64,000 nucleotides of DNA. It comes from Ashinkailepas kermadecensis (lineage: Eukaryota; Arthropoda; Thecostraca; Neolepadidae). The notes beneath the pieces were generated by a model that saw only the letters and a program-made list of their open reading frames with translations, had not been told where the DNA came from and searched no databases. The stretch's first letter is position 1; every line of letters starts with the position of its first letter. Of this stretch, positions 34,026 to 46,755 are shown one piece after another. Location: NCBI GenBank assembly GCA_034440615.1, contig JAOTOM010005157.1, positions 851,501 to 915,500 on the forward strand. The letters run 5' to 3'. Both the position numbers and the translations under genes were made by a program.

Positions 34026-35483
34026 GTAATTTAAAATTGCATAGAAGCGTTCGTTCAGGCGTTCTGTTCTGTTCCGTGATTTCGACATCTTCTGCTCCGC
34101 TGTTTTATCTTATTAACGCGAGGTTGTAATAGCCACAAGTCCATTGTGGATTACCTCAATATAAGTATGTGTGTCTCTGTATGTGTGGTGGGTAGCTACT
34201 ATTATCACCATGACACCTCTTTTTCTCACCTACCATGTATTTCAAACAATTGAATTGTCTGTACTTTTGGAATAACTTCCGACATAAGCAACTCATGCGA
34301 ATTATATTTCGTCAAGGTACATTTCAGACACAGACGGAACCATTATTATTAGGGTTGACCAATGTTGCTCGAATGCTTAGGGTACTTGTAAGTGGCCCAG
34401 TAAAGAAAGAAGCATGCCCGGATAATTTTCGTGACAGAGGGTATCCGCTACGTCAGAGCGAATCCCCGCCTACGCTTCTCGGGCGGCTGAATGCCCGCCG
34501 GCAATGTTAGTGACCCGTGCCGGGTCAATGGTGCTCGAGTGTACTTCAAGACCGGCCGTCCGCAGGCTCGTGGGCGCAGCTCACAGACTACCGGCGAGTT
34601 TTGCCTCAACGCGAGACCCATAGTTGCTTACATGGTGAGTCAATGACAAGTGCCTTTGTTTCTTATTGGTTCTACATCAAAACAATACAGAAGGAAGAGT
34701 TCCGACTGTATTTGGAATGCCCATTGCGAAAACATAATTGAGGTATCATGTGATGTAAAAAATATTAAACCAAAACAGGGTGTCAACTGGCTTGGAATGC
34801 ATAGTAAAAGATATAAAAGTCACATAAATCATATCAGGCAAAGACATAATGAAAGCCACAGAGGCCCACATCGGCTAAGGCTGAGCATGAATGAACAAAG
34901 CGTAGTCCACCATACAACTTGCACCACTGGTGGCAAAATTATGCCACTGTCAAATGATATTTAATATTTATGTAACATATGCAGTTATGTAAAGTGCATT
35001 CATAAAAAGTATTTTCAGTTTTCAGTTCAACAATTGTGGAATTCATCATTTTATAGATTATGTTGTATGCTATGTTTTATCATACTTCTCCGGAGCTTCA
35101 TTTGGTTAATGGTCTACCGAGATTCTACCCTTCAAGCAATGTAATACTGACAGCAAGTACTCTTGCGAGGAATTTGTGGCATGACAAATGTCGATCAGCG
35201 GACGAAGTGGAATGTGACATAGCTATAAGCATCTTGTTATTGGTGTGATAATGAAATGCATGATCCACTATCGGCTTTGGATCCTTTTTAGTTTGCCTGT
35301 AATCTCATTCAACTGTGGGGCTTCCACAAACCATTAATTGTAGGCATATGGTAATTGGTGGCTTCTAGAAAATGGGCAGGCCACCGGCATTGATATTTTA
35401 AAGCTTTGGTTTCTGAGCTGTGCTGGCGTAGTTAGGTAAGTATTTCACAGCATAGCAGGAGTGTTGTTTTGTGCATTTTTTTA
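34026..35483. other. No gene recognised
   Basis: A small GC-rich patch lies at about 34430-34620. It ends at a donor-like ATG|GTGAGT (34632-34640), which could be chance. The rest is AT-rich. No family motif is found in the open frames. Confidence 0.35.
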
Positions 35484-35625
35484 TGGGGCACGTGCCTCCC
35501 AATGTTGGCTTCCCCAATAATTTCAACTTTTAGCATAGGACCCTGTGGAGTGTGTCCCCAATATATTTGGGTTTGCCCATTGCGTTCATGCATTCCCCCA
35601 CTAATTTTCAGAAATGAACACCGGT
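35484..35625. repeat. Dispersed repeat, copy 2
   Basis: Aligns with 20425-20572 in the same orientation. Shared blocks are AATAATTTCAACTTTTAGCAT, CAATGTTGGCTTCCCC and the ending AATTTTCAGAAATGAACACC. Confidence 0.65.
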
Positions 35626-36997
35626 GCAGCTCAGCATAGGTCTCCAAAATTGGGCGGACCACCAATGTCTTCAGGTTTGGGATTCTGTGGAGCATAGGGA
35701 GAGAGGTGCATAGTCAGGACAAAGACCACCTAAAACTGGGTGGGCTACTGATGTTTTAAGTTTTGGCTTCTATGCAGTGTAGGTAGGTATGTAAGTAAGC
35801 TTAAGCAATGACCTATAACTTCGTCATTTTAGTTGTTCAAAAGTTCCTGTTGGTTAGATCCAGCATGCCAATCAGTGTTGCTTCGGTCATTGCATTGCAA
35901 TATCTGGGCACAACATTTCAATATAGGGCTAGTTTCATACGATTTAACTTGTCTACGTCTTGTCAAGAAAGTGACTTTGCGTTCGAGCAATTTATGATTG
36001 TATTCGGACAACAATTGCAGAAGTTTGAAATTGGATTATAATATCTGTTTCTTTTTTGGTGCGAACTAAGAGATGCCAAGTACAAACTTAGTTCACAGGT
36101 GACATGATCCTGATCATACTTAGCTTTTTTTAAAAACAGTATTCCAATGTTTTCTATGTTCTGGTATTATAACATGAGCTTGCAAAAGACCGGTCAAAAG
36201 CTAAGTATATACCGCAAACATCGATCAAAAAGACCGCCAGTCTTCAACGGGCTTTCTCACCGAGCTTCAGCCATTACCTTTGCCACTTGTAACGGCGACA
36301 GTAACTTGGGTGGATAATGTAGCCAAGGCTGGAAATCTCTCACCAAAGCGGGGTGGTCCGGACTCCCGACCCACCCGGGATCTCCAGCCATGAATGTAGC
36401 ATTGCGTATATTGTGGCTGTACCACCAATTTCAACAGCGGCAACAACGGCTTTCTCTGACATTGTGTTCCTCATTCCGCTTTGAAATTGCGAAGTAAACT
36501 TTTTGTTTTAGCAACATCTGCCACCTATGAACACTAACACGTCCTAGGTCTTCTATGGGAGTTAAAGGTAGTAAAGTGAGGGTGGGTCAGAATTGGCAGG
36601 TGTTCGCATGAACCTTATATATTTCAATTGTTGGGAACGCGACCGAGCATGAGTGTCACGCTCGCCGGTTCTGGGTGTCATGTTCGTCCACTCCACAACC
36701 TTGAAAAGACATTTGTCCCCTCCAGCTTTGGGACTTCTTTCAGTTTGCGCTAAGGAAAGGCCTGGATTATGCCCAAATTTCCTCATATTTTAATCCAAGA
36801 AATCATTTTCGTTTCCCGTATTCGCTATCGAAGTATTTCGATTAGACATGCTGTTTATATTGCAATCGGTATGACTTACAGGTATTTCGCTAAGGCCCTG
36901 CTTCACAGGATGTGTACCACTTGCACTTTGAATAGGACCCGAATCGAATCAGCTTGTAAACACAGCTTGGGTGCAGTGCCAACAAGCATGTTTGTAC
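35626..36997. other. No gene recognised
   Basis: AT-rich DNA. I see nothing convincing on either strand. Confidence 0.4.
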
Positions 36998-37124
36998 CGG
37001 GCGTGCCTCGGTTTTGGTCACAGTTGCCTGCTTGTTGCTGTGAGAGCGGAATTGTTGTTGTACCGAGCTTGCCTCAGTTTTGGTCCCAGTTGCCTGCTTG
37101 TTGCTATGAGAGCGGAATGTGGTG
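36998..37124. repeat. Tandem duplication of about 66 bp
   Basis: Two copies of a segment containing CAGTTGCCTGCTTGTTGCT and GAGAGCGGAAT follow one another with a few substitutions. Confidence 0.8.
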
Positions 37125-38859
37125 AGTCAGCTGAACATATGTATGTGTAATGTGTGTGATTGTGTTCTTGTGTGATCATTATATGTGAACTTCACATGTA
37201 CATTGTGAAGTAAGCTGGACAGATGTGGAGCTTTACTAAAAACATTGGCAGGACCCAAAGCGTTTTCATGCCATTGTCCCAGTCAACACCCAAACGCTTC
37301 ATATTAATGCACCGACAACTATGTTGCATTCATATAACACTTGGTTAGTGTGAAAATCCGCTACTGAATCCTCCCTTGTTTTCGGTAGGATTTGTTTCAC
37401 CATCCCCCCAGTTTCAAAAACGAGGTTACAGCCATGCCACCGAGCAGGGGTGGAGGCTCTTATACTTTGGGTTTGGCAGTTCAACACCAAACAAAACATT
37501 GGTGATCCCATGCAATATTAATATTTTGATGTCCACCCAAATGGTCACCCAATGCTGGTATTCAGTCCTTGAATTTGGAGAGGACACCACACCCCTTTTG
37601 AAGAAAGAAACAAGTGTTCAATGTATCAAAGTGCATCAGGCCCTATTCATTGATGAAAACGTCTATATATTTGGTTCTGTCAATGCAACACTATGGATTG
37701 TCACGAGTTGACGTTCAGTGTATGCTGCTACATGAAATCAATATGATTTAATCACGTGTTGGCAATACCAATAATTTTACGAAGCCTCAACCTATGTCAC
37801 CGAACACGAGAACCCCCAGCGTCCAGACACGGGAGCTAGACGTCTCGCCGATCGGCGCGGTGGTTGGCCGGCCGGCCGCCAGAGGCGCTTCAGTCGCCGC
37901 AAACGCAGGAGTTACGGTCGGTGCAGCAGCGGCCGTGGGCGTAAGTCCGATCGGCCGGCGTCGCCGTGCAATTGGGCCAAATTGCCGTGCATAACCGCGC
38001 GTAATTCGCCTCTGCCGACTGGTGTAAACCAACATGAGAGACGGATCGTGGGCTGGCGGCGACAGGTCGTGGCCAGGTGAAGGTCGTAAAGCCTGATGTA
38101 CGCGAATGCCGCCGCGCCTCTGGCCACACTCTCCGCCAGATCACAGGCTCTGATGCACCCAGCACGGCTCAGCCCTCTCAACTACCTCCTCAAAGTGTTT
38201 GGCTTGCGTGGTGCTGCGTGGTGCTGCCAGGGGTTTCTTTGCCACAGGGGTGAGGTACGATGACGGGAAAATGGTCTTCATCCCCTATCTTCCCTCGGCA
38301 CGCAGACCTGACAATGTGATGGTGCCGAAGCCTTGTCAGAGACTGCGGCTATCGAGCCCTGTAGATAGAGAAAGAGCTCTTGATCTCCTTCGAGCACCTC
38401 AAGCCCCTCCGATGCTTGTTTCAGCACTCCCCTACCAATATTTCCAAGTATGGTGATATAAATTCCAAATAACATCGTACCGAATGGAACTGCTCCCTTC
38501 GCTACCATGCAAGAGCGGCCGTTCCATAATTGTTTGTTCAGACCATCAAACACAACGCTACTAGTACCCCTCCGAACCCATTCTTGAAAGCTTCGGCCGT
38601 GCCCTAAAGTGTGCTGTGACATTCAAAAGTATATCTAAAAACCAATACCAACGAAGACGAAAACTACTTGCAACGAAAACAGCTACCAGAAGCGATCGCC
38701 ATTTATTTTGTTCATACCATCCCGCTTCCTGACCGTGTCTGGTGCGATACCCGGGGTGGAGGGTTTAACATGGGATCTATGGGTGTTTAATGGAATGAAT
38801 GGCACGCGAACTTCCATTTGCCCTCACTACCCCCTCCCACAATTATTTCGGAGAAGATT
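37125..38859. other. No gene recognised; one GC-rich patch
   Basis: A CpG-rich stretch at about 37820-38170 interrupts AT-rich DNA. No start, splice pattern or domain supports a gene. Confidence 0.35.
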
Positions 38860-39022
38860 CCCGCCTGTGCGACACTGCTGCACACGTGTAAAACACACAG
38901 AGCGCTACGGAGAAGATTCCCGCCTGCGCGACACTGCTGCACCCATACAAACACACAGAGCGTTACAAATAAGCGTCCCGCCTGTGCGATACTGCTGTAC
39001 CAGTGTAGGACACACAGAGCGT
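38860..39022. repeat. 60-bp tandem repeat, 3 copies
   Basis: Three diverged units carry CCCGCCTGTGCGACACTGCT or close variants, then ACACACAGAGCG(C/T). Confidence 0.85.
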
Positions 39023-39284
39023 TGGGGTTGCAGAATTGGCTGGAACAATGCATCAGGGGAGCGGTTCCATCACATGACAACTTTGAGCCAAGAAAGAAAC
39101 ATGAAAGATAACCATTCCTTTCCCACGACCACCCTAAGTTCGCTTTCACATCTCCAATACAAAACTCCAGGAGTGTTGCTACTTGAGCCCATTATCACCA
39201 GAATTAAAAAAGCACGAGACATATGGCAGAGTGGCACAAACAATGGGCACGCCCGCTGAAAACATATACGGCAGTCACCCATGG

Positions 39285-41050
39285 TCATCTCCGTTCCACA
39301 TCCATAAGTTCACTTCCCATCGACGGTAGAGCTACAAGTGACAAGTTAGAGAACAAGTGAAAAGTTTCAATTTCCTCGGAGAACGTTTGGATCAGATCCG
39401 GACATTTTCTGGGATGAATGTGTTGTGTAGTGGTCGTAAGGTGATACCTAGCGAGTTGTAGTGTTCTGCAGTACTGCAGGCTGCGGATGTTGGCCTCAGC
39501 GCGGAGGATGGTGATAGGTGTTGCGCGGGGTGTTCCGGTGATGAGGCGCCGGAGGATAGTGACAGGTGTTGCGTGGGGTGTTCCGGTGATGAGGCGCCGG
39601 AGGATGGTGATAGGTGTTGCGCGGGGTGCTCCGGTGATGAGGCGGCGCTCCGGTGCTCCGGTGATGAGGGGTAGAGCGTTAGCATGCGGTTCGGTCATGT
39701 CATGTGTGAGGGGTATATGATCGAAGATAAACGCATTATATTCCAGGATTTAACCAATCAGGGCGAGGCAGATTTTGAGTACGGCGGCCTGAGCAACACT
39801 CTAGTGTCTCTGGTCCCGGAGATGCCGCGGAGGGTATTTAGTGCTTATTGTAGTGCTGCCTAAGATGTAATATGGTAGCCAAAATATAGCCCTTCCTCTG
39901 GGACAATTCCCAGGTCTGTAAGAGTATCATGGTGGATGATATTTGGTTACGACAGCGAAGCGGAGTAGGCGGAATGTATGTAAGAATCCGTGAGAGGAGC
40001 ATTGTTATTGATTTAGTGGGGGGAGATGAGCAGCCGCCAGAGGGAGTACAGAGAATCAATGTGATTCATGGCGAGTTGCAAAAAATGGTTGGCTTGATTT
40101 TCTGATGAGTGAGTGCACCAAATGGTCAGGTCATCTAAGTTGAGGGAATATTTTAGACAATAGGCAATGAGGGGAAGTTGGTCAAGTGCATCGTTAATCG
40201 TAATTATAAAGACGGTGGGAGATAAAACGCTGTGGGACGCCTTGATCGAGGTTGTGAGGCTGGAAGTGGACGTTGCCACATCGGACGGTGAAGGAGCGAT
40301 TAGTGAGAAAGTGGTCGATTAAGATGGCCGTTCTGACTCTGATACCAATGCATTGTAACTTGATTCGAAGTGCAGAACTGTGGACTTAATTAAACGCAGA
40401 TTTTAAATAGAGAAAAAGGATTACTGTGCAATACGTTTCCATGAAGCATCGTTGCACGCAGTTCACGATTTCGATAGGGTTGTGAGTGGTCCTGCGCCTA
40501 GGCCGAAAGCCACTTTGCCAATTTTGTTGGTTTATAGATATACAGAATAGATAGAGATAGATGGAATCGTCATTCACTGACCATTCATTCCAACATTTTG
40601 GAGGTACAACTTGTAAGACGGATAGGGCGATGGGTGCAGGGTAGATGTAGAGGCCTGCAAGGTTTAGCGAGAGGAATGCCAGCACCAGTAGATCAAGAGG
40701 CGGAAAAGTACCGTCGGACCAGAATTGATGTAGTGCCGAAAGGAGGTTGTCTTTTACGGGGTGGGATATATTTTGGAAGAAGAGGTATCCCAACCGGTCG
40801 GGACCAGCAGCAATGTTGGTGACTTTTGAGAGGGATACATTTAGTTCACATCGTATAAAGTGTGATTGGGTGTTTGGAGTTATCGGAGGTGAAGTTGCGG
40901 GAGGCAGGAGTATCGCTAAAGTGTGCGGTGGTGTGTTATGAGCATCGGCTGCTTGATAAAATGTCAGCTTAGTGCGTGGTGAAGTGCTCAGCGACGGCTG
41001 TAGGTTATGTGGTGTGGTAATTGTTAATAGTGAGCTGGGGGATTGGTGTG
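39285..41050 (-). mobile_element. Degenerate jockey-like non-LTR retrotransposon
   Basis: On the minus strand, reverse-transcriptase blocks appear in order. They are AGPDRLGYLFF and FWSDGTFPP (about 40830-40640), GFRPRRRTT (about 40515), FLYLKSAFN (about 40410), SVLSPTVFIITINDALDQLP (about 40235-40170) and LDDLTIW, the YADD position (about 40140). A C-terminal region follows with ILEYNAF and TGAPRATPITIL then LARY (about 39760-39400). Frames change and stops intervene, so the copy is dead. It differs from the CR1/L2-type element at 7.6 kb in every block. A 48-bp repeat has grown inside its C-terminal coding part, and a 32-bp array lies at its 5' side. Confidence 0.8.
39497..39668. repeat. 48-bp repeat inside the LINE C-terminal region, about 3.5 copies
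   Basis: Units contain GATAGGTGTTGCGCGGGGTG and CCGGTGATGAGGCGCCGG. On the minus strand each 48-bp unit encodes a 16-residue piece (RRLITGTPRATPITIL), which is part of the conserved LINE C-terminus. The array therefore arose by expansion of retrotransposon coding sequence, and 48 bp keeps the frame. Confidence 0.9.
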
Positions 41051-41084
41051 GGGTACTGCCATTGGAGAAGGAGTGAATATAACG

Positions 41085-41777
41085 AGTGGTGCATGTTTGT
41101 GGCTGGGGGAGCCACGAGTGGCGCCTGTTTGAAGCTGGGGGAACGACGAGTGGCGCATGTGTGCGGCTGGGGGAGCGAGGAGTGGCGCCTGTTTTGGGCT
41201 GGGGGAGCGACGAGTGGTGCATGTTTGGGGCTGGGGGAGCGATGAGTGGTGCATGTCTGCGGCTGGGGGAGCGAGGACTGGCGCCTGTTTGGGGCTGGGG
41301 GAGCGACGAGTGGCTCATGTCTCCGGCTGGGGGAGCGAGGAGTGGCGCCTGTTTGGGGTTGGGGAAGCGACGAGTGGTGCATGTCTGCGGCTGGGGGAGC
41401 GAGGACTGGCGCCTGTTTGAAGCTGGGGGAGCGACGAGTGGCGCATGTCTGCGGCTGGGGGAGCGAGGAGTGGCGCCTGTTTGGGGCTGGGGGAGCGATG
41501 AGTGGCGCCTGTTTGGGTCTGGGGGAGCGACGAGTGGTGCATGTCTGCGGCTGGGGGAGCGAGGACTGGCGCCTGTTTGAAGCTGGGGGAGCGACGAGTG
41601 GCGCATGTCTGCGGCTGGGGGAGCGAGGAGTGGCGCCTGTTTGGGGCTGGGGGAGCGACGAGTGGTGCATGTCTGCGGCTGGGGGAGCGAGGACTGGCGC
41701 CTGTTTGAAGCTGGGGGAGCGACGAGTGGCGCATGTCTGCGGCTGGGGGAGCGAAGAGTGGCACATGTCTGCGGCTT
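41085..41777. repeat. 32-bp tandem array, about 22 copies
   Basis: The unit is GGCTGGGGGAGCGACGAGTG plus about 12 bases (GCGCATGTCTGC or GCGCCTGTTTGG types). The marker GTTTGAAGCT occurs at 41127, 41415, 41575 and 41703. Its spacings are 288, 160 and 128 bp, all multiples of 32, which suggests duplication in blocks of four or five units. All frames are open on both strands for long stretches. It lies next to the LINE remnant. Confidence 0.95.
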
Positions 41778-44295
41778 TATAATCTGTGACTTGAATTCCT
41801 CCAAATACATCACAGCAGCATGCTGCGTTCCCCGTATGCTCCTCTTTGGCATTTGACTCCGATATATTGTGCAATATGTGATCTTCCCTTCTCTTCCTTT
41901 CCTCTACCTCCTATTACTACATTTTCACGTTTTCATGTACTTTCTTCATCATACATCTAGCTATTCACTCTCTAAGCTCTTCCGTCAATTTACCTAAGAT
42001 ATCTTCAATAGTTGGATGTTTCCTTTAAGATTCTGGTTCAGATTCCCTAACTGCTTGACTCTGTCACCATTTTGCTTAATTTCACCCCCACACCATCTGA
42101 AAAACCATTGATCCCCTTCAATTTCTGTTTATATAACTAAATTACTAAAGTTATAACTATAACTAAATAACTAAAGTTCAATTTATACAACTAAATGCTC
42201 ACCTTCTGGCAGCCGACGTGGAGCCAAGCGATACATCCGTCGCAGTGGACCTCATTGTCCTGTTCTGTCGCTCCTCTCTGATAATCCCTACATATGTCCG
42301 TCCGTTTTTCTCACTCATCCCTATTTCCTGGTTAATCACAGAGCAGTAGTGTAGGAGCGACATCAAACAATGGGGAGGGGACGATTGGGGAAGGGGAATG
42401 GGGAGGGGACGATTTTCAGAGGTGTGCCAGATTTTGAATCGTGAAGGATCGCCGATGTTGGAAAGGAGCAGGGATTCTAGCGAACGATACCTGACCGCTC
42501 CAACAGGAAAACATAAATCAAACAATCAGGGGCAATAGCGAGCAACCCAGCAAAATACTTCATTTTGGTACATATTTTGCGAGCACTTCCCTCTGCAATC
42601 AAATATGCTTAAGCGTGTTTCTGGAAGGGGATGCCATTTATGAGACTTTTAAATATCGATTGCCATTGTAGCCATGGATGTAGATATGTAGCTGCGGGTG
42701 CTGTAGCATCGACGTCATCTATATAGCTGGATGCTGTAGAGCAACATAATATATCTAAAATGGTGTCATAGTAGGTACCTGACTTCAGAGGGGCGCCCTG
42801 GTAGTTCAAGAGGGGCGGAAAGGGAGCTAACATTGTGAATTGACACTTGAAGGGGTGCCCCTGGGCATAGGCGTAGGAATAGGGGGGCCAAGGGGGCCAT
42901 GGCCCACCCACTTTTCAAAGCGGGTAGGGGGGGGGGGGGGCAGCAATGGTAGCTGGCCCTCACACTTTTGAGACATATAAACTTCCTAAAAAGCAGCATG
43001 CACACATTTGAATATGTGCAAAACTCCCTGCAATCTATAACTAAGTATAATCTGCACATATCACGTCGTAGCACTTAATTTTTTTAAAAGTCATACACAC
43101 TTCGACATGACCTTACAACAATGCAACTAATTCAGGAATTGATGTAACGCAACAGATCATGAATATTCACACCTTATATTATGCTAAGAAAAGCAGATAA
43201 TGTGCCCGCCAGTACCAAAATACATTCATACTAGAATTTCACTGTGGTTCTTTGACGGCTAACATATTTAACATCGATTTCATTAACATTGCCTACAGTA
43301 TAAAATTATAAAGGACGAAGGCAGTAACGTAGCACAATCAATGTAAGACATATAATTCGCAAGTGGAAGTTTCTTGCCTTGATCTTACATAGCGATGTAC
43401 TATACATGGACTTGGTCTTAGCTGCCATACGATTCAACATTTATATGTATTTTGATTATTGAAGCATGCAAATTACTGCCAGATACATCCATTGTGTGAC
43501 TGTAGCATGGAACAGAACGTAAAAGTTTCCACATTTCAATGGATTTTCACAGTTGGGCACAGCACACAGATATCCAACCGTTTCAGTGAGATGTCTGGGT
43601 ATTCTCGGTTCTGGCATCCAACATAGCAAAATACTTATTTCCATCATCTATTATGGTAGCATAGATACAATAATGAAGTTCACACCCTATTATATCAACT
43701 TCAAGTGCGCGAACGCCTCTCAGAATCTCAGAATCCCCCGAGAGGATTAGGCGCACGTGATGCGACCTGACAAGGTCACATGAGGAGTGATATGAAGAGT
43801 GATGTGACCAGTGACGAGTGATGCTTGCCATGTGGTCTGAGAAGGCACATTACGAGCATGGCAACTGACCCGAGTGGATCTTCAGCTGGGTAACTGCGTT
43901 GTGGCATTGACAGTACGTTAAACATTGAATTCAAACTATGTTCTTCAACAGAAATGGTTCGGTCAGATGGTGGACTCGTGGTATATGTAACCATCTCTGC
44001 TTAGCAAAAACTCTGATCCCAGAATCTATTCAATGAAGACATTTGGATTAAAAGTACTAAAACACCGAATTACAACGGATACTACTATCGAGGCTTTTCA
44101 TCGTCCAGTGATGTGTACGTCCAGGCTGAGATTTAAGAACCCCGAAGATAATGGGATGAATTTAGGCCAATTGCAGGGTGTATATTTGTTAACACTACTT
44201 GTGGTGCAAGCAGTTAAATGGGCATAGGAAAGTCGATTTTGTGCGATGTACTCAATAAACGTCAATGTTAAGCTATAAAATCATTAGGGCATGTG
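41778..44295. other. No gene recognised
   Basis: About 2.5 kb of mostly AT-rich DNA. A short stretch at 42852-42940 (GCATAGGCGTAGGA, then a poly-G run) shares its 14-mer in inverse orientation with 47672-47685, so both may belong to one transposon family. The open frames carry no domain that I recognise. Confidence 0.4.
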
Positions 44296-45778
44296 CAGTG
44301 GCGTACCGAAGGGGGCATTGAAGCAGTCCCCCCTGAGAGGTTGTCGGCCCCCAATAATCGTGCCGGAGTTCGGAAAAATAGCGCCAGGCTCTCTAAAAAT
44401 CCTGCTGGCGTCCCCAACAATCGTTCCGGGGCCCATAGAAATCATATCGGGGCCCACAAAAAGCCTCCAAAAAGCTGTGGCCCCTGAAAATGGCACTAGG
44501 GGCACACAAAATACCACCAATGCCCCTGAAAATCACATTGGGGGCCTACAAAATCCTTATGGGGTCCTAAAATAACGCTGAAGGCTCCAAAATGTGGGAC
44601 GGGGCCCCTGAAAATACCAATGGGGGCCACAAAACGTCGTACCGGGACCCCGATAAGTCGCACTAGGGCTCTAGAAAACCACGTTAAGGCCTTAAAAGGT
44701 CGGGCCCCTGGAAGGCACACTGGGAGCCAAAAGTCTCGCCGGAGCCCCTCGAAAATGACGCTGGGCCCCAAAAAGACTGGCCGGGCCCTCAAAATCACGC
44801 TGGGTCCCGAAAGGTTGGGCCGGGGCCCCTGATAATCGCGCTGGGTTCCCAAACAAAGTCGGACCGGGGCAACTCAAAATCACACTGGGAGCACAAAAAA
44901 GTCGTGCCGTGGTCCTTGAAAATCACGATCGGGGCCACAAAAAGACGGTCTGGGCCCCTGAAAATCACGTTGGGGTCCTCAAAGGTTCGCGCCTGGGCCC
45001 CGAAAATAACGCTGGGGGCCGAAAAAAGTCGTGCCGGGTTCTTGAAAATCACAACGGGGACCCCAAATGGTTCGGCGGGGCCCTGAAAATCGCGCTGAGC
45101 TTGAAGGCACTAAAAAGTCGCGCCCAGGCCCCTCAAGATCACGCTAGGGGCTCGACAGGTCGCACCGGTGTCCCAAAAATCACATCGGGAACATCTAATA
45201 AACGAAGCCGGCGCAACAAAAAAAAACAGTCCGGACATGGAAAATCACTCTGGGGTCCCTCCAATCGCTCCAAAAGAAACCAAGACGTGATGGGCCTCCA
45301 AAGACGTGTCGAAGCCACTAAAACTCGCGAGAGGCATCCCAACAAATGATGACATGGTTCAAAAATCGCACTTATACCCAAAAAGGTCGCGCCGATGACC
45401 TTGGAAATCACACTAGGGTGCCAAAAAGTCGCGTCGGTGCCCCACAGATCGCAGCTGGCTTCCCAAAACTCAATTTATAACCGGAATGTTACTCTGCGGC
45501 TACAAAAAAAAATTGCGTCAAAAACCCCAAAATGGCGTCGGGCCCCGGAAAGAAGCGCGTTGGAGCACCGAAAAAAAACCGGGAGCCCGAAGAATCGTAC
45601 CGGGGCCCACAAATATCGCGCAGGAGGCTTACAAAAATAGACGTCGACCCCAAGAAATCACAAAGGGAGTCTATCGAATCGACCCGAGCAACGGCAAATT
45701 CAAAACAGGTCCCGAAAGAAAATTATCCTGAGGGCCTTTCTACTCTGAAGGGTGCCATCGCCTGAAAAAAAAACTCGT
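44296..45778 (+). repeat. Head+tail dispersed repeat, plus copy 1 (longest)
   Basis: The head begins CAGTGGCGTACCGAAGGGGG and continues through TCCCCCCTGAGAGG to a G/C-rich junction, close to the minus copy at 5177. The tail is over 1.4 kb of alternating blocks, AAAATCACGCTGGGG and AAAAAGTCGYGCCGGGGCCC. Each block is about 20-22 bp, giving a dimer of about 43 bp, and all are strongly diverged. It ends in an A-rich stretch (about 45763-45775) just before the next head. No protein or known transposon end structure is seen beyond the CAGTGGCGTA start, which resembles hAT-type termini. Confidence 0.7.
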
Positions 45779-45788
45779 TGAGCAGCCG

Positions 45789-46490
45789 CAGTGGCATACT
45801 AAAGAGGCAAATCCCCCTCCATCTTAAAGAGGTGGGCTCCCAAGAACCCGAGAATCGCGCCGGGGTCCCAAAAAATGGTTCTAGGGCAAGATAAATTCGC
45901 CTCGGGGCCCCCAGAATTATGGGGTTATAAATAAATACAGCGGACACCAAAATAACTTGCACCGGGCCCGAAAATTTGCGCCCGGGAACGCGAAAATCAT
46001 GCCCGAAAAGTCGCGACGGAATCCCGAGAAATTACACCGGATCCCCAATATCGTGCTGGGGTCCCACAAATATGAGCAAGGAACGCCAAATAAACACAGC
46101 GGGACCCTAAGAGCATAACTGGAGGACAAAAATACACCGGGCCCTTCAAAGCGTACGGTGTCTGGAAAAAAGCGGCATTGCCATGAAACACGCTTTGCAG
46201 CTCTAAATAAACACACCGTAGATAAACAATAAAAACACAACGGGGCCGTCAAAGCACGGCGGGGTTTGATACCGCATGGGGCCTCAAAAACAGGCCAGGG
46301 CCCTCAAAATCGACATGGTCCTAGAAAAGGAACGAAAAGACCGGGCACTAAATGAACACTCCGGGGTCTGCGAAAACGCGCCGAGACCTAAAAATATCAT
46401 CGGTGCACAAAAAGGCAACAAAACTCTAAAAGAAAAAGAGCTTAGGTCGCAAACATGTGCCGGCCCTAGCAAAAATTGGCTGGAGTCCTA
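45789..46490 (+). repeat. Head+tail dispersed repeat, plus copy 2
   Basis: A second head, CAGTGGCATACTAAAGAGGC then CCCCCTCCATCTTAAAGAGG, lies about 10 bp after copy 1. A shorter, more decayed tail of the same block pattern follows. Confidence 0.65.
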
Positions 46491-46681
46491 AAACACATCT
46501 GAAGACAAAGAAAAACGGAAAGGTTAAAAACGAACACCTAACTAGAGACTCAGTTCGGTAGCCAATCTGGAAGCGTAGGTATTTAATCAGAGATAAAGTG
46601 CATCAAAGCTAAGCGGTTATCCGAATTTCTTAGCCACCCGAAAACGTGGGAAGAAGAGAGCTAGTCATCGAATTAAATTCA

Positions 46682-46735
46682 GGATGGCCCTTGTGGCTCT
46701 TAAGTCTGAACACGTTCTGACTTTGTGAGGTGCCG
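46682..46735 (+). repeat. Possible CR1/L2-type LINE 3' end fragment
   Basis: GGCCCTTGTGGCTCTTAAGT resembles the 3' tail motif of the 7.6-11.2 kb LINE (GGCCCCTGTGGCTCTTATTA). Only a few dozen bases match, so this is tentative. Confidence 0.35.
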
Positions 46736-46755
46736 TGTGCTGTCACCAGTCAGCC

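Noticed and set aside
34632..34640. First exon ending ATG|GTGAGT
   Set aside because: Single motif in a GC-rich patch with no downstream exon and no coding similarity.
42199..42525. 108-codon minus frame as a gene
   Set aside because: No recognisable domain, unclear start, and surroundings without splice or promoter support.
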